A stretch of DNA of 64,000 nucleotides from Proteus sp. FME41 (lineage in GTDB: Bacteria; Pseudomonadota; Gammaproteobacteria; Enterobacterales; Enterobacteriaceae). The notes beneath the pieces were generated by a model. That model was not told where the DNA came from. It worked only from the letters and a program-made list of their open reading frames with translations, and made no database searches. Location: assembly GCF_014897315.1 (NCBI RefSeq), contig NZ_JABUYL010000004.1, positions 62,001 to 126,000 on the forward strand, given 5' to 3'. Below are positions 41,814 through 50,553 of the stretch, one piece after another (position 1 is the first letter of the stretch; the number at the start of each line of letters is the position of its first letter). The translations under genes and the position numbers were made by a program.

Positions 41814-43652
41814 ATGAATACTGCTTTTCAAAAACCACGCTGGTTACGTGATTTACTTCGCTTTATTCCATTGAAAAGCCAGTTTGTGTTATTCGGTAAT
41901 GTGCGCGACTTACAAGCCAGCGAAGTTGCACCCAATGTAATAACACCACTGCCTTTTAACCAGTCACTTTATAACAGTTTGTATGAAGTGGGTTACGTTC
42001 ATATCATCACTTACACGCCGTTAGCGGGATTTCAATGGATCGCGAATCCTACGCAATCCTTGCAAGATGGCACAATGTTAATGCAACAATTAGGATTAAC
42101 TGTTACGGGCGATCGTGCATCAGGTAATATCGACAGCTTAAATAGCGTATTAGAAAAATGGCAAACAATAACCGGTCAGCCGATTGCGTTATGTATCGAT
42201 TTCGCCTCTTGCTTACTTTCTCACCGTGATAATCTTACGCCTGCCGAACATAGTTTATTTACACGAGCCTTAGTGACTTCTCATCAAGCTAAAGCAAGAC
42301 CTGCTGGCGAACATAATCAACCTTTCTTTAATAGTGTTTTTTGGGTAGTGGAAAAAGAAACCGATTTACCGGATTGGTTTACCGTTAATAACCCTCGAAT
42401 TCGAGCCATTCCTGTTGCAAAACCCGATAGCCAGATCCGCAGAGCGTTAGCTCCTAATTTATTGGTATCATTAGCTGGGTTTTCATCGCTTATAGAGAGT
42501 GAAAAAGAGTCACTTTTTAATGATTTTATTGATGAAACAGAAGGGCTATTACTGCTGGATTTAGTGGCGATTGTGCAATTAGCACGTATTGAAGAAGTGG
42601 AAATAACACGAATTAGTGATGCGGTAAGACGTTATAAAGTTGGTATTACGGAAGATCCTTGGCAAAAAATTGATAAACAAAAAATTCGTAATGCACCACA
42701 AGTGATACAACGCCGTGTTAAAGGGCAACAACATGCGGTCACGCACTTATTAGATATTATTAAGCGTGCAATGACGGGCGTAGGTAGCAATAAAGGCGGA
42801 AGACCTCGGGGCGTGCTGTTTTTAGCAGGGCCAACCGGTGTAGGTAAAACTGAATTAGCAAAAACGGTGACTCAACTGCTGTTTGGCGATGAAAGTGCTT
42901 ATATTCGCTTTGATATGTCTGAATTTAGTGCTGAACATGCAGATCAACGTTTAATTGGGGCACCTCCAGGTTATGTGGGGTATGATTCTGGCGGTGAATT
43001 AACCAATGCTATTCGTGAAAAACCTTTTAGCGTTGTGTTATTTGATGAAATAGAAAAAGCACATCCCCATTTAATGGATAAATTCCTACAGATTATTGAT
43101 GATGGGGTATTAACGTCGGGACGTGGTGATCGCGTCTATTTTTCTGAAGCTTTAATTATATTTACTTCTAATCTTGGGATCTACCGCGTTGATAATCATG
43201 GCGAGAGAGTGGCAAATGTTCTTCCTCATGAACCGTTTGAAAATGTCAGCCGTAAAGTAAAAAGCGAAATAGAGCGTCATTTTAAATTGGTTTTAAATCG
43301 ACCTGAATTATTAAACCGTATTGGTGAAAATATTATTGTTTTTGATTTTATTCGAGAAGATGTTGCAGAGCAGATATTTGAACAAATGGTAGTAAATATT
43401 TTATCTAGCCTTGATAAACAATCACTCATATTGTCGATATCGGAAACGGCTAAATCGACGTTAAAATCCTACTGTTTATCTGATTTGTCAAATGGTGGGC
43501 GTGGTATTCGTAACCAACTAGAGGTTTATTTAATTAACCCTCTCTCAAGAGCTATTTTTGACAGTGATTTAGCTGTAGGAAACGCCTATCAAATTGCGGA
43601 TATTCAAATAGGTGAAATGACCAATATTATTTTAGTACCACAGGCAAATTAA
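41814..43652 (+). CDS. ClpB-like AAA+ ATPase of the four-gene cassette
   Basis: 612-aa cytosolic AAA+ protein. The C-terminal half (about 310-612) is a ClpA/ClpB D2-type module: Walker A GPTGVGKTE (G339-K345-T346), pore-loop-region APPGYVGYDSGGEL, Walker B VVLFDEIEKAHP (D411-E412), sensor 1 FTSN, and a sensor-2 arginine in NGGRGIRNQLE. The N-terminal half starts LRFIPLKSQFVLFGNVRDLQ and looks like a degenerate AAA domain without a Walker A. It lacks Clp N-domain repeats and the ClpB middle coiled coil. It overlaps the next gene by one base (TAATG). Likely an unfoldase or remodeller driving the system (inference). RBS AAGGG 6 nt upstream. Confidence 0.87.
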   Translation: MNTAFQKPRWLRDLLRFIPLKSQFVLFGNVRDLQASEVAPNVITPLPFNQSLYNSLYEVGYVHIITYTPLAGFQWIANPTQSLQDGTMLMQQLGLTVTGDRASGNIDSLNSVLEKWQTITGQPIALCIDFASCLLSHRDNLTPAEHSLFTRALVTSHQAKARPAGEHNQPFFNSVFWVVEKETDLPDWFTVNNPRIRAIPVAKPDSQIRRALAPNLLVSLAGFSSLIESEKESLFNDFIDETEGLLLLDLVAIVQLARIEEVEITRISDAVRRYKVGITEDPWQKIDKQKIRNAPQVIQRRVKGQQHAVTHLLDIIKRAMTGVGSNKGGRPRGVLFLAGPTGVGKTELAKTVTQLLFGDESAYIRFDMSEFSAEHADQRLIGAPPGYVGYDSGGELTNAIREKPFSVVLFDEIEKAHPHLMDKFLQIIDDGVLTSGRGDRVYFSEALIIFTSNLGIYRVDNHGERVANVLPHEPFENVSRKVKSEIERHFKLVLNRPELLNRIGENIIVFDFIREDVAEQIFEQMVVNILSSLDKQSLILSISETAKSTLKSYCLSDLSNGGRGIRNQLEVYLINPLSRAIFDSDLAVGNAYQIADIQIGEMTNIILVPQAN

Positions 43653-44281
43653 TGCAGATCAGCTTATCTCGGCTGCATTTTCCAGTGACAACATTGGGGC
43701 CTGGAAAACGAATTGGTATCTGGTTTCAAGGATGCTCTTTGCGTTGTAAAGGCTGTTTATCGCCCGATACATGGGAAAGAAAAGCTGAAAGCACAACCGT
43801 TGATACGCTTATTCAACAAATTCAACCTTGGTTTGCATTGGCTGAGGGTATTACGATTTCTGGTGGTGAACCTTTTGAACAACCAGAGGCACTTTATGCG
43901 TTATTAATTGCACTTCGCCAGCAATTTACAGGGGATATTTTTATTTATAGTGGTTATCACTGGAATGAGATAGAACCTCAAGTCACTAAAATGTCAGGTT
44001 TAATTGATGCGTTAATGAGTGATCGATATCAAGTGGAAACCACGCAAAGTTTGATGTTACGAGGTAGCGATAATCAGCAACTTCATTGTTTAACGGCGAT
44101 GGGACGTGTACGTTTTAGTGCTTTTGATAGATGCATGACTGAAGAAGATAAAGTGCTTGATCTTTCAATGGATAACCAAGGGCGTATTTATCTTACAGGT
44201 ATTCCTCAAAAGGGTGATATGGCGCGTTTGCGTGAAGTATTAGCACAACAAGATGTACAATTAAAACAGATAAAAAGATAA
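43652..44281 (+). CDS. Radical SAM activase-like protein of the cassette
   Basis: 209-aa radical SAM protein. The cluster motif is C28-x3-C32-x2-C35 in WFQGCSLRCKGCLSPDTW, and the SAM-binding GGEP is at 71-74 (ISGGEPFEQPEAL). Size and sequence are like activating enzymes of the NrdG/PflA group (they begin with a similar -GPGKRIGIWFQGC- segment), which make a glycyl radical on a partner. No glycyl radical enzyme is encoded nearby, so the target is unknown; the partner may be another cassette protein. Translationally coupled to the AAA+ gene; 17-23 nt before the giant gene. Not related to viperin as far as I can see. Confidence 0.85.
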   Translation: MQISLSRLHFPVTTLGPGKRIGIWFQGCSLRCKGCLSPDTWERKAESTTVDTLIQQIQPWFALAEGITISGGEPFEQPEALYALLIALRQQFTGDIFIYSGYHWNEIEPQVTKMSGLIDALMSDRYQVETTQSLMLRGSDNQQLHCLTAMGRVRFSAFDRCMTEEDKVLDLSMDNQGRIYLTGIPQKGDMARLREVLAQQDVQLKQIKR

Positions 44282-44304
44282 CAGAGATGGAATAAAGGAT
44301 GACC

Positions 44305-47300
44305 ATGATACGTTTTTGTCCTCACTGCCAAACGGAGCGCCAATTAACCGAGATTTTCTGTGCAGGACAGGTTAATGATAAACCTTGTGGCTGGGATCTA
44401 ACCATTGAACCTATTCATGAGTCAGGGTGGCGTCCATCTCCTCCTATATCTTCTTCCATTGAGACACCTACGATCATCCCCGATTTTACTGATATTCAGC
44501 CTAGAAAGTGTGTTAACGGACACTTGATGGGAGAAGACGATTTTATCTGCTTTGAATGTGGTGCTGATCCAGCTGATGAGACTGAAAATAGCGGCGTTAC
44601 TGATAACGAAACATTTAGATTGATTGGTGATTGGCGTCTTGAACAACGCATTAATTCTATTAATAGCGAAAGAGAGCGCTATAACGTAAGCAATATCAAA
44701 ACAGAGCAAGAAGGTGTATTAACACTCTATCTTAAAGGCGAAGAGCCTGATCCCGCTATTTATCAAGTCTTAAACCTGATCTCTACTGACCATATTCCCG
44801 TGTTTTATGAAACAGGTCGATGGGAAAATCGTGCTTGGCATGTTACTGAACGATTAAACGGCGGCTCATTAAGCCAATTTATTGAGTGTGGTGATTTTTG
44901 GCAACAGTATGAAATTAACGCATTAGTCTCTGAATTAGGTACGGCGATAGCAGCATTAACTGAACATGGTGTGCGTCATCGCGCGTTAAAACCCTCAAAC
45001 TTGATGATCCGTGCTCGTGATCCCCTAGATATTGTGGTGATTGAATATGGTTCAGCATGTTTATCTGAGTTCGATCTCGATATTGTCTCTCCACTTGAAA
45101 TTTCACGTTATAGTGCACCTGAAATATTAGCAGGGGGTGTTTCGGCAGCATCAGATTGGTGGAGTTTAGGGATTATTTTACTGGAGCAATTAACGCAAGG
45201 AGCCTGTTTTAAACATATCCACGATAATGCATTTTTAATTCAAGTCATGACCAATGGTGTTGAGTTACCGGATGATTTAGATCCTAAAATTCAATTACTT
45301 TTACGCGGTTTACTCTGTCGTGATCGCTTTCAACGCTGGCAATGGAACGAAGTTAATGCGTGGTTACAAGGTTTAGCGGTACAAGCGCCTGATATTAATC
45401 ACAACAATGGAAGTCAGCAATATTATCAATTTCAATTTGCAGATCATCAGTTTAATCAACCTGATGCATTTGCGATGGTGGCGGCACAAGCACAATATTG
45501 GGATCAAGCAACACAATTGCTTATTCATGGTGACATTACGACTTGGCTAAGCCAATTTGATAATAGTGGAAAACAAGTCGCTCAATTGCAGTCATTAGTT
45601 GAAAAACAAGATCTTGAGCCAAGTTTACGTTTTACACTCGCATTGCAAATTTTAAATCCCAATATGCCATTGATTTACCGTGGCGAGATCATTACACCTT
45701 CATGGCTTTTAGAGTATCCCTTATTAGGTTACCCATTAATTTGTCAGGCTTTTGCCACTGAACTGCAATCTATTGATGAGACACATTGGCTTGTTCAGCT
45801 TTATTACCGTCAATGTACGGTTCGTGAAAGGGCACAACAACAACGTATCCCATTAAATGAAGAGAGCTTACAACTCTATTTATTAATCACCTCTTTAAGT
45901 CAATTAGTGGCTCGTTGGGAAATTATTCGTGCCGAATTTCCGGATACTTATAATGAAAATCTACGCACCTTAATCGATCGTAAGAATATGCATGAAAATG
46001 ACTATATTTTGTTATTAAGTGCAGAGATTGGGCAATATATCACAGTAGATTCACTGGTGAATAATGCGGCTAAATTAGCCAGAAATCTTGCTATTAAGGC
46101 GTTTGATAAACAACAAGCAAAAACATTATTAGCCACACCTCGATATCAACTGATTGAACAGCTTAGTGAAAGAATAGGGGATTTTAAGCGTGTTAATATC
46201 GATATTATTGATAGATGGGCTGATGATTTTCTTTTAACTCGTAGATTGCCTCTTGAGCATATTATTGTGATGCTTTGTATTCCCGTTGAACAATGGCAAG
46301 TACCTGGATCACAAAAATATATTTTAGAAGTATTACATTTTTTTGCTAAAAAATTAGTGTCGACAAGTCAACGCGGTAATTTAGTTAGAATGCGTTTAAC
46401 GCCAAATGCAGGACGTGTTGATCTAACCGAATGTTGTTCTGATAATGAAAAAGCAACAAACTTACTTGAGCATTTAATTAACCGTAAGAAAAGGTTGTTC
46501 TCATTAGAGGGGGACGTTTTACGCCACCGTGAGAAATTAAATAATCGCTTGTGGCTCTTGCAACAAAATACTCAATCTTACCAACGAGATACGGGTATTA
46601 ACGGCATGTATTTAGGCTTTCCTTTTTTAGTGCTAAATACACAACCCAATAAAATAAAACCCCGTATTGCACCGCTTTTCTTGTGGCCTGTTTCAATGAA
46701 TATTTTGGGTGGCACTCAAGGTGCTGTGCAAATTGGGTTTGATACAGAGCGTGCATCGGTGCGTTTAAATCCAGCTTTGGCGAATTTTGTCGGTGTTCCT
46801 GCCATTAATGAATGGCAAAAAGTACTCGATAGCTTAATGTCACAAACGGGCTTGAGTGTCAGTGAAATGATGCTCACACTCTCATCTTTATTAAACACAT
46901 CAGATCATACATTAAGTCCATTACCTGCATTAACTGAAGAGATACCAGAAAATAGTGCTTATATTCATTGTTCAGCGGTGTTATTCCACACGTCTTTTAT
47001 TGGGCAAATGATAAGTGCCGATTTACAACACATTGCTAATTTACCTATCAATGGCACGGCACTTGCCACTATGCTGAAAGTGAATACACAGGCACAAGTG
47101 TTAGAAACACAAGATCTACTGAGCGATAACTATTTGCTGTCGTTGGCAGATCCCTCCCAAAATACCATTATTCAGGCCGCAAGAAAGCAAACAGGGTTAT
47201 TAATAGAAGGGCCTCCGGGAACAGGCAAAAGCCAAACTATTGTTAATTTAATTGCTGATGCAATAGGGCGACAAAAAACAGCACTGGTGCTTTGTCAAAA

Positions 47301-50300
47301 GCCTGCTGCACTGGATGTGGTGTATAAACGATTAGTCGCAAATGGCTTGCAAGATAGGGTGCTGATTATTCATCAAAACCCTAAAGGGCGAGAGATTATT
47401 TCCGCTATTAGAGAACAACTGGAATTAGAGCGTAAACGGCAACTGATTGCAGATGTTAAGCAAGATACCCCTTTCCATCGTGATAGAACGCTTAATTTAA
47501 TTCAATTTTATGAAACGACATTAGATGCCTACTATAAAGCGTTATATCTAACGGATAAACAATATGATTATTCATATCGAGAAGTGTTATCCGCATTACT
47601 CGAATTAGAGTCACAACAAAAGTTAGTAACGAGTTCGGATAAATTAACCTTACTGCTTTCTCAATATAATAAAACAACGTTTGTTAAGCTTATCGATAAC
47701 TTAGCGTTATATGGTTTAGATTGGTATGCGATTAATTATGAAAACACACCATTAAATGGCGTTACAGTGTTCTTACCTGAAAGTCCATTATATCGTCAGT
47801 TTAATGAAAATATTCCGCTATTTATCGAAGCAGAAAAACAGCGTGATATGGCATATAGATTGCCTAATCAACAAATCATAATCGATAAATTAACGACTCA
47901 CGAAACGGCATTAGAGCAGTGCAAACAGCAGTTAAAAAATCGCAATGACCACCAATGGGATAATTTATCGCATTGGTTAACACTGTTTTTAAATGAACAA
48001 GGTAAGCAAAATAAAGGGGAACAGTTGATTGCTCAATTAGAGCAATTAGAGGCACGTTTGCAGCAAATTGATAGTGAAGGTTGTGATCCTTTGATTTTCC
48101 GCTTACTGGCTCCGTTAGATAATGCAACGTTAGCAACGTTATCAAGAGCTGTGGCTGATAAAATTAAACCCTCATTTTTGCGGTTTTTAAACCCTTATTA
48201 TTATAGTAGAAACAGTAAGTTAAAAAGCTTTATTGCACAAAGTGGTAAAGAAGACAGAGTTGAGCATTATATAACACTGCATAAAACTATCATCACTGAA
48301 CAACAATGGCGCTTGTTATATCAAGAGTTGCAACCTATTTATCAACAATTAGGGCTAGAACAGCGTCTCGATCGACAAGATACGCAGTGGCAGAACACTG
48401 TAAATACGGTGATTACTGAGCTTAAAGCCTGTGGTGATGATCTTTTGATATTAGCGTTATATCCTCAACCTGAACATTTTATTAAACCTATTCTATTAGC
48501 GAAAAAACAAGGCTTTGAACAGCAATGTTTAGAAATTGAGAATGCTATAGTTCGCGCTAAAGCACATCAAACGAGCCTTGATAAATTAGCCAACTTACAA
48601 GAAACGCTCTCTGAACAATGTTACCAGCAATTTTATGGAGCGATAAGCAAAGGTGAATTACTGACAACTCCATTACAACAATTAGCGTTAAGCTTGCCTT
48701 CTTTAAACCAATTTCAGTTATTTCGAGAAAGAACGACACATTTTTCGCCCAATGATTGGCAAGTTTTAGCATTATCGCGACAGCTAATAGAGGAAAGTGA
48801 AAGCCCACTCGCTAATCCTATCGAACTTTTAAAAGCAACATTGAGTTATCAGTTTTATGTCGCTGTCAAAACGGACATTGAAATAAAAAATCCAGTATTA
48901 AAGACGCCTGCTGAACAATTGCAGGAATATATTGAGCAACTGACAGAGCACTATCAGCAATTGCAGCAAATTAATCGTGCATTATTAACTGACAACATTG
49001 AATTATCAAAAATTGAAAATGCGCGTCATTGGGAAAGAATTACACGTTTAGCTGGACCTAGAGCATTACGGTTACGCGAGTTTATTGACGAAGCAACTCA
49101 AATGGGATTGTTAAGATTACGCCCTATTTGGTTGATGACACCCGATGTAGCAAGCCAAGTATTACCTTTAAAAGCAGGGCTTTTTGACAGTGTTATTTAT
49201 GATGAAGCCTCTCAAATGCCCATTGAATTTGCACTACCGACGTTATATCGCGGTAAACAAGCGATTGTGAGTGGGGATGAGAAACAGATGCCGCCTTCTT
49301 CTTTCTTCAGCGGTAAATTTAGTGAAAATGAAGACGATGAAGATAGCGATAACGAGGAAGATGAACAACAAGAGAAAAGCAGTGCTCAATGGGACTCAAG
49401 TCAAATTTGCCATTGTCCTGATTTGCTTCATCTTGCACGAACCGTCTTACCTATTCATACCCTAGATATTCACTATCGTTCGGCATTTAGAGAATTAATT
49501 AATTTCTCAAATTATGCCTTTTACGAGAATCGGTTGAACATTCCGGCTCAACATTCAGCGAAAACCGTTAGTACAGTAAAACCACTGCATTTTATGGCGA
49601 TTAATGGCATTTATATTAATCAAACCAATGAAAAAGAGGCCTTGGCGATCGTTGAGCATTTAGCAACTTTATGGCAAACGCCTTTTGATAAACGTCCTTC
49701 TGTGGGGGTGGTGACGTTTAACCAGAAACAAGCGCAGTTAATTAATCAGCATATTCGTGATCGAAATGACTATGATGTGGATTTTTTAAAGGCTTATACC
49801 GAAGAAAGTGCGCGTTTGGATAACGATGAAGATATGTCGTTTTTTGTGAAAAATGTTGAAAATGTGCAGGGTGACGAGCGAGATGTTATTTTATTTTCGA
49901 CAACGTTTGGCCGTAATGCACAAGGTACTTTTAGACGTAATTTTGGTGTGTTAGGGCAAACAGGGGGAGAGCGTCGTTTAAATGTTGCTATCACCAGAGC
50001 GAAAAAGCAAGTGGTGATCATGTCATCAATGCCAATTGATGAAATCTCTGATTTATTAAGTACCCATAAACACCCTGAAATTCCACGCGATTACTTACAA
50101 GGCTATTTAACTTACGCGAGTCATTGCCATCAGATTAATAAACAAGAGGAAAATAAACGTTTATTAGCCCGTTTATGCCGAACTCAAGCCAGCGTGGCAA
50201 CGCAAGATCAGATAAACGATCAGTTTGTTATAGATGTGAAACGCTTTATTGCGTCTCAGGGATATCATATGGCACCGTCACAACAAGTGGGTATTTTCTC

Positions 50301-50553
50301 TTTTGACTGTTTAATTGAAGATGAACAGCAAGGTAAGTTACTGATGGGAATTGAGTGCGATATGCCACAACATGAGTGGTTATCTCAGGCTTGTGCGCGT
50401 GAGTTATGGCGAAAAGATATTTTGCGTAAAGTGGTGCCCTATCATTATCGCGTTTCGTTGACACAATGGTTTTATCATCGCCAAGAAGCACAACAACAAC
50501 TTCTTGAAGCCTTACAACATGCCGCTTTACTGAATGAAAAAGTGAGTGAATGA
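44305..50553 (+). CDS. Giant zinc-ribbon / pseudokinase / SF1 helicase / nuclease fusion protein
   Basis: About 2082 aa; ATG 44305 has AAAGG at 6 nt, ATG 44299 is the alternative (numbers below count from 44299). Two zinc ribbons: C7, C10, C21, C30 and C71, H75, C84, C87. A Ser/Thr kinase-like domain follows, about 105-360: HRALKPSN (227-234) where HRDLKPSN is expected, EYG (249-251) for DFG, but APE retained (273-275), so probably catalytically dead. Then a DNA2/UPF1-type superfamily 1 helicase: Walker A GPPGTGKS (971-978), DEAS (1635), GDEKQMPPS, an acidic insert near 1675-1695, VQGDERDVI (1856) and RRLNVAITRAKK. The tail resembles the Vsr/MTES_1575 nuclease: D2003 and E2019 in GIECD. Overlaps the next gene by 4 bp. 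Probably acts on phage or foreign nucleic acid (inference). Confidence 0.88.
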   Translation: MIRFCPHCQTERQLTEIFCAGQVNDKPCGWDLTIEPIHESGWRPSPPISSSIETPTIIPDFTDIQPRKCVNGHLMGEDDFICFECGADPADETENSGVTDNETFRLIGDWRLEQRINSINSERERYNVSNIKTEQEGVLTLYLKGEEPDPAIYQVLNLISTDHIPVFYETGRWENRAWHVTERLNGGSLSQFIECGDFWQQYEINALVSELGTAIAALTEHGVRHRALKPSNLMIRARDPLDIVVIEYGSACLSEFDLDIVSPLEISRYSAPEILAGGVSAASDWWSLGIILLEQLTQGACFKHIHDNAFLIQVMTNGVELPDDLDPKIQLLLRGLLCRDRFQRWQWNEVNAWLQGLAVQAPDINHNNGSQQYYQFQFADHQFNQPDAFAMVAAQAQYWDQATQLLIHGDITTWLSQFDNSGKQVAQLQSLVEKQDLEPSLRFTLALQILNPNMPLIYRGEIITPSWLLEYPLLGYPLICQAFATELQSIDETHWLVQLYYRQCTVRERAQQQRIPLNEESLQLYLLITSLSQLVARWEIIRAEFPDTYNENLRTLIDRKNMHENDYILLLSAEIGQYITVDSLVNNAAKLARNLAIKAFDKQQAKTLLATPRYQLIEQLSERIGDFKRVNIDIIDRWADDFLLTRRLPLEHIIVMLCIPVEQWQVPGSQKYILEVLHFFAKKLVSTSQRGNLVRMRLTPNAGRVDLTECCSDNEKATNLLEHLINRKKRLFSLEGDVLRHREKLNNRLWLLQQNTQSYQRDTGINGMYLGFPFLVLNTQPNKIKPRIAPLFLWPVSMNILGGTQGAVQIGFDTERASVRLNPALANFVGVPAINEWQKVLDSLMSQTGLSVSEMMLTLSSLLNTSDHTLSPLPALTEEIPENSAYIHCSAVLFHTSFIGQMISADLQHIANLPINGTALATMLKVNTQAQVLETQDLLSDNYLLSLADPSQNTIIQAARKQTGLLIEGPPGTGKSQTIVNLIADAIGRQKTALVLCQKPAALDVVYKRLVANGLQDRVLIIHQNPKGREIISAIREQLELERKRQLIADVKQDTPFHRDRTLNLIQFYETTLDAYYKALYLTDKQYDYSYREVLSALLELESQQKLVTSSDKLTLLLSQYNKTTFVKLIDNLALYGLDWYAINYENTPLNGVTVFLPESPLYRQFNENIPLFIEAEKQRDMAYRLPNQQIIIDKLTTHETALEQCKQQLKNRNDHQWDNLSHWLTLFLNEQGKQNKGEQLIAQLEQLEARLQQIDSEGCDPLIFRLLAPLDNATLATLSRAVADKIKPSFLRFLNPYYYSRNSKLKSFIAQSGKEDRVEHYITLHKTIITEQQWRLLYQELQPIYQQLGLEQRLDRQDTQWQNTVNTVITELKACGDDLLILALYPQPEHFIKPILLAKKQGFEQQCLEIENAIVRAKAHQTSLDKLANLQETLSEQCYQQFYGAISKGELLTTPLQQLALSLPSLNQFQLFRERTTHFSPNDWQVLALSRQLIEESESPLANPIELLKATLSYQFYVAVKTDIEIKNPVLKTPAEQLQEYIEQLTEHYQQLQQINRALLTDNIELSKIENARHWERITRLAGPRALRLREFIDEATQMGLLRLRPIWLMTPDVASQVLPLKAGLFDSVIYDEASQMPIEFALPTLYRGKQAIVSGDEKQMPPSSFFSGKFSENEDDEDSDNEEDEQQEKSSAQWDSSQICHCPDLLHLARTVLPIHTLDIHYRSAFRELINFSNYAFYENRLNIPAQHSAKTVSTVKPLHFMAINGIYINQTNEKEALAIVEHLATLWQTPFDKRPSVGVVTFNQKQAQLINQHIRDRNDYDVDFLKAYTEESARLDNDEDMSFFVKNVENVQGDERDVILFSTTFGRNAQGTFRRNFGVLGQTGGERRLNVAITRAKKQVVIMSSMPIDEISDLLSTHKHPEIPRDYLQGYLTYASHCHQINKQEENKRLLARLCRTQASVATQDQINDQFVIDVKRFIASQGYHMAPSQQVGIFSFDCLIEDEQQGKLLMGIECDMPQHEWLSQACARELWRKDILRKVVPYHYRVSLTQWFYHRQEAQQQLLEALQHAALLNEKVSE

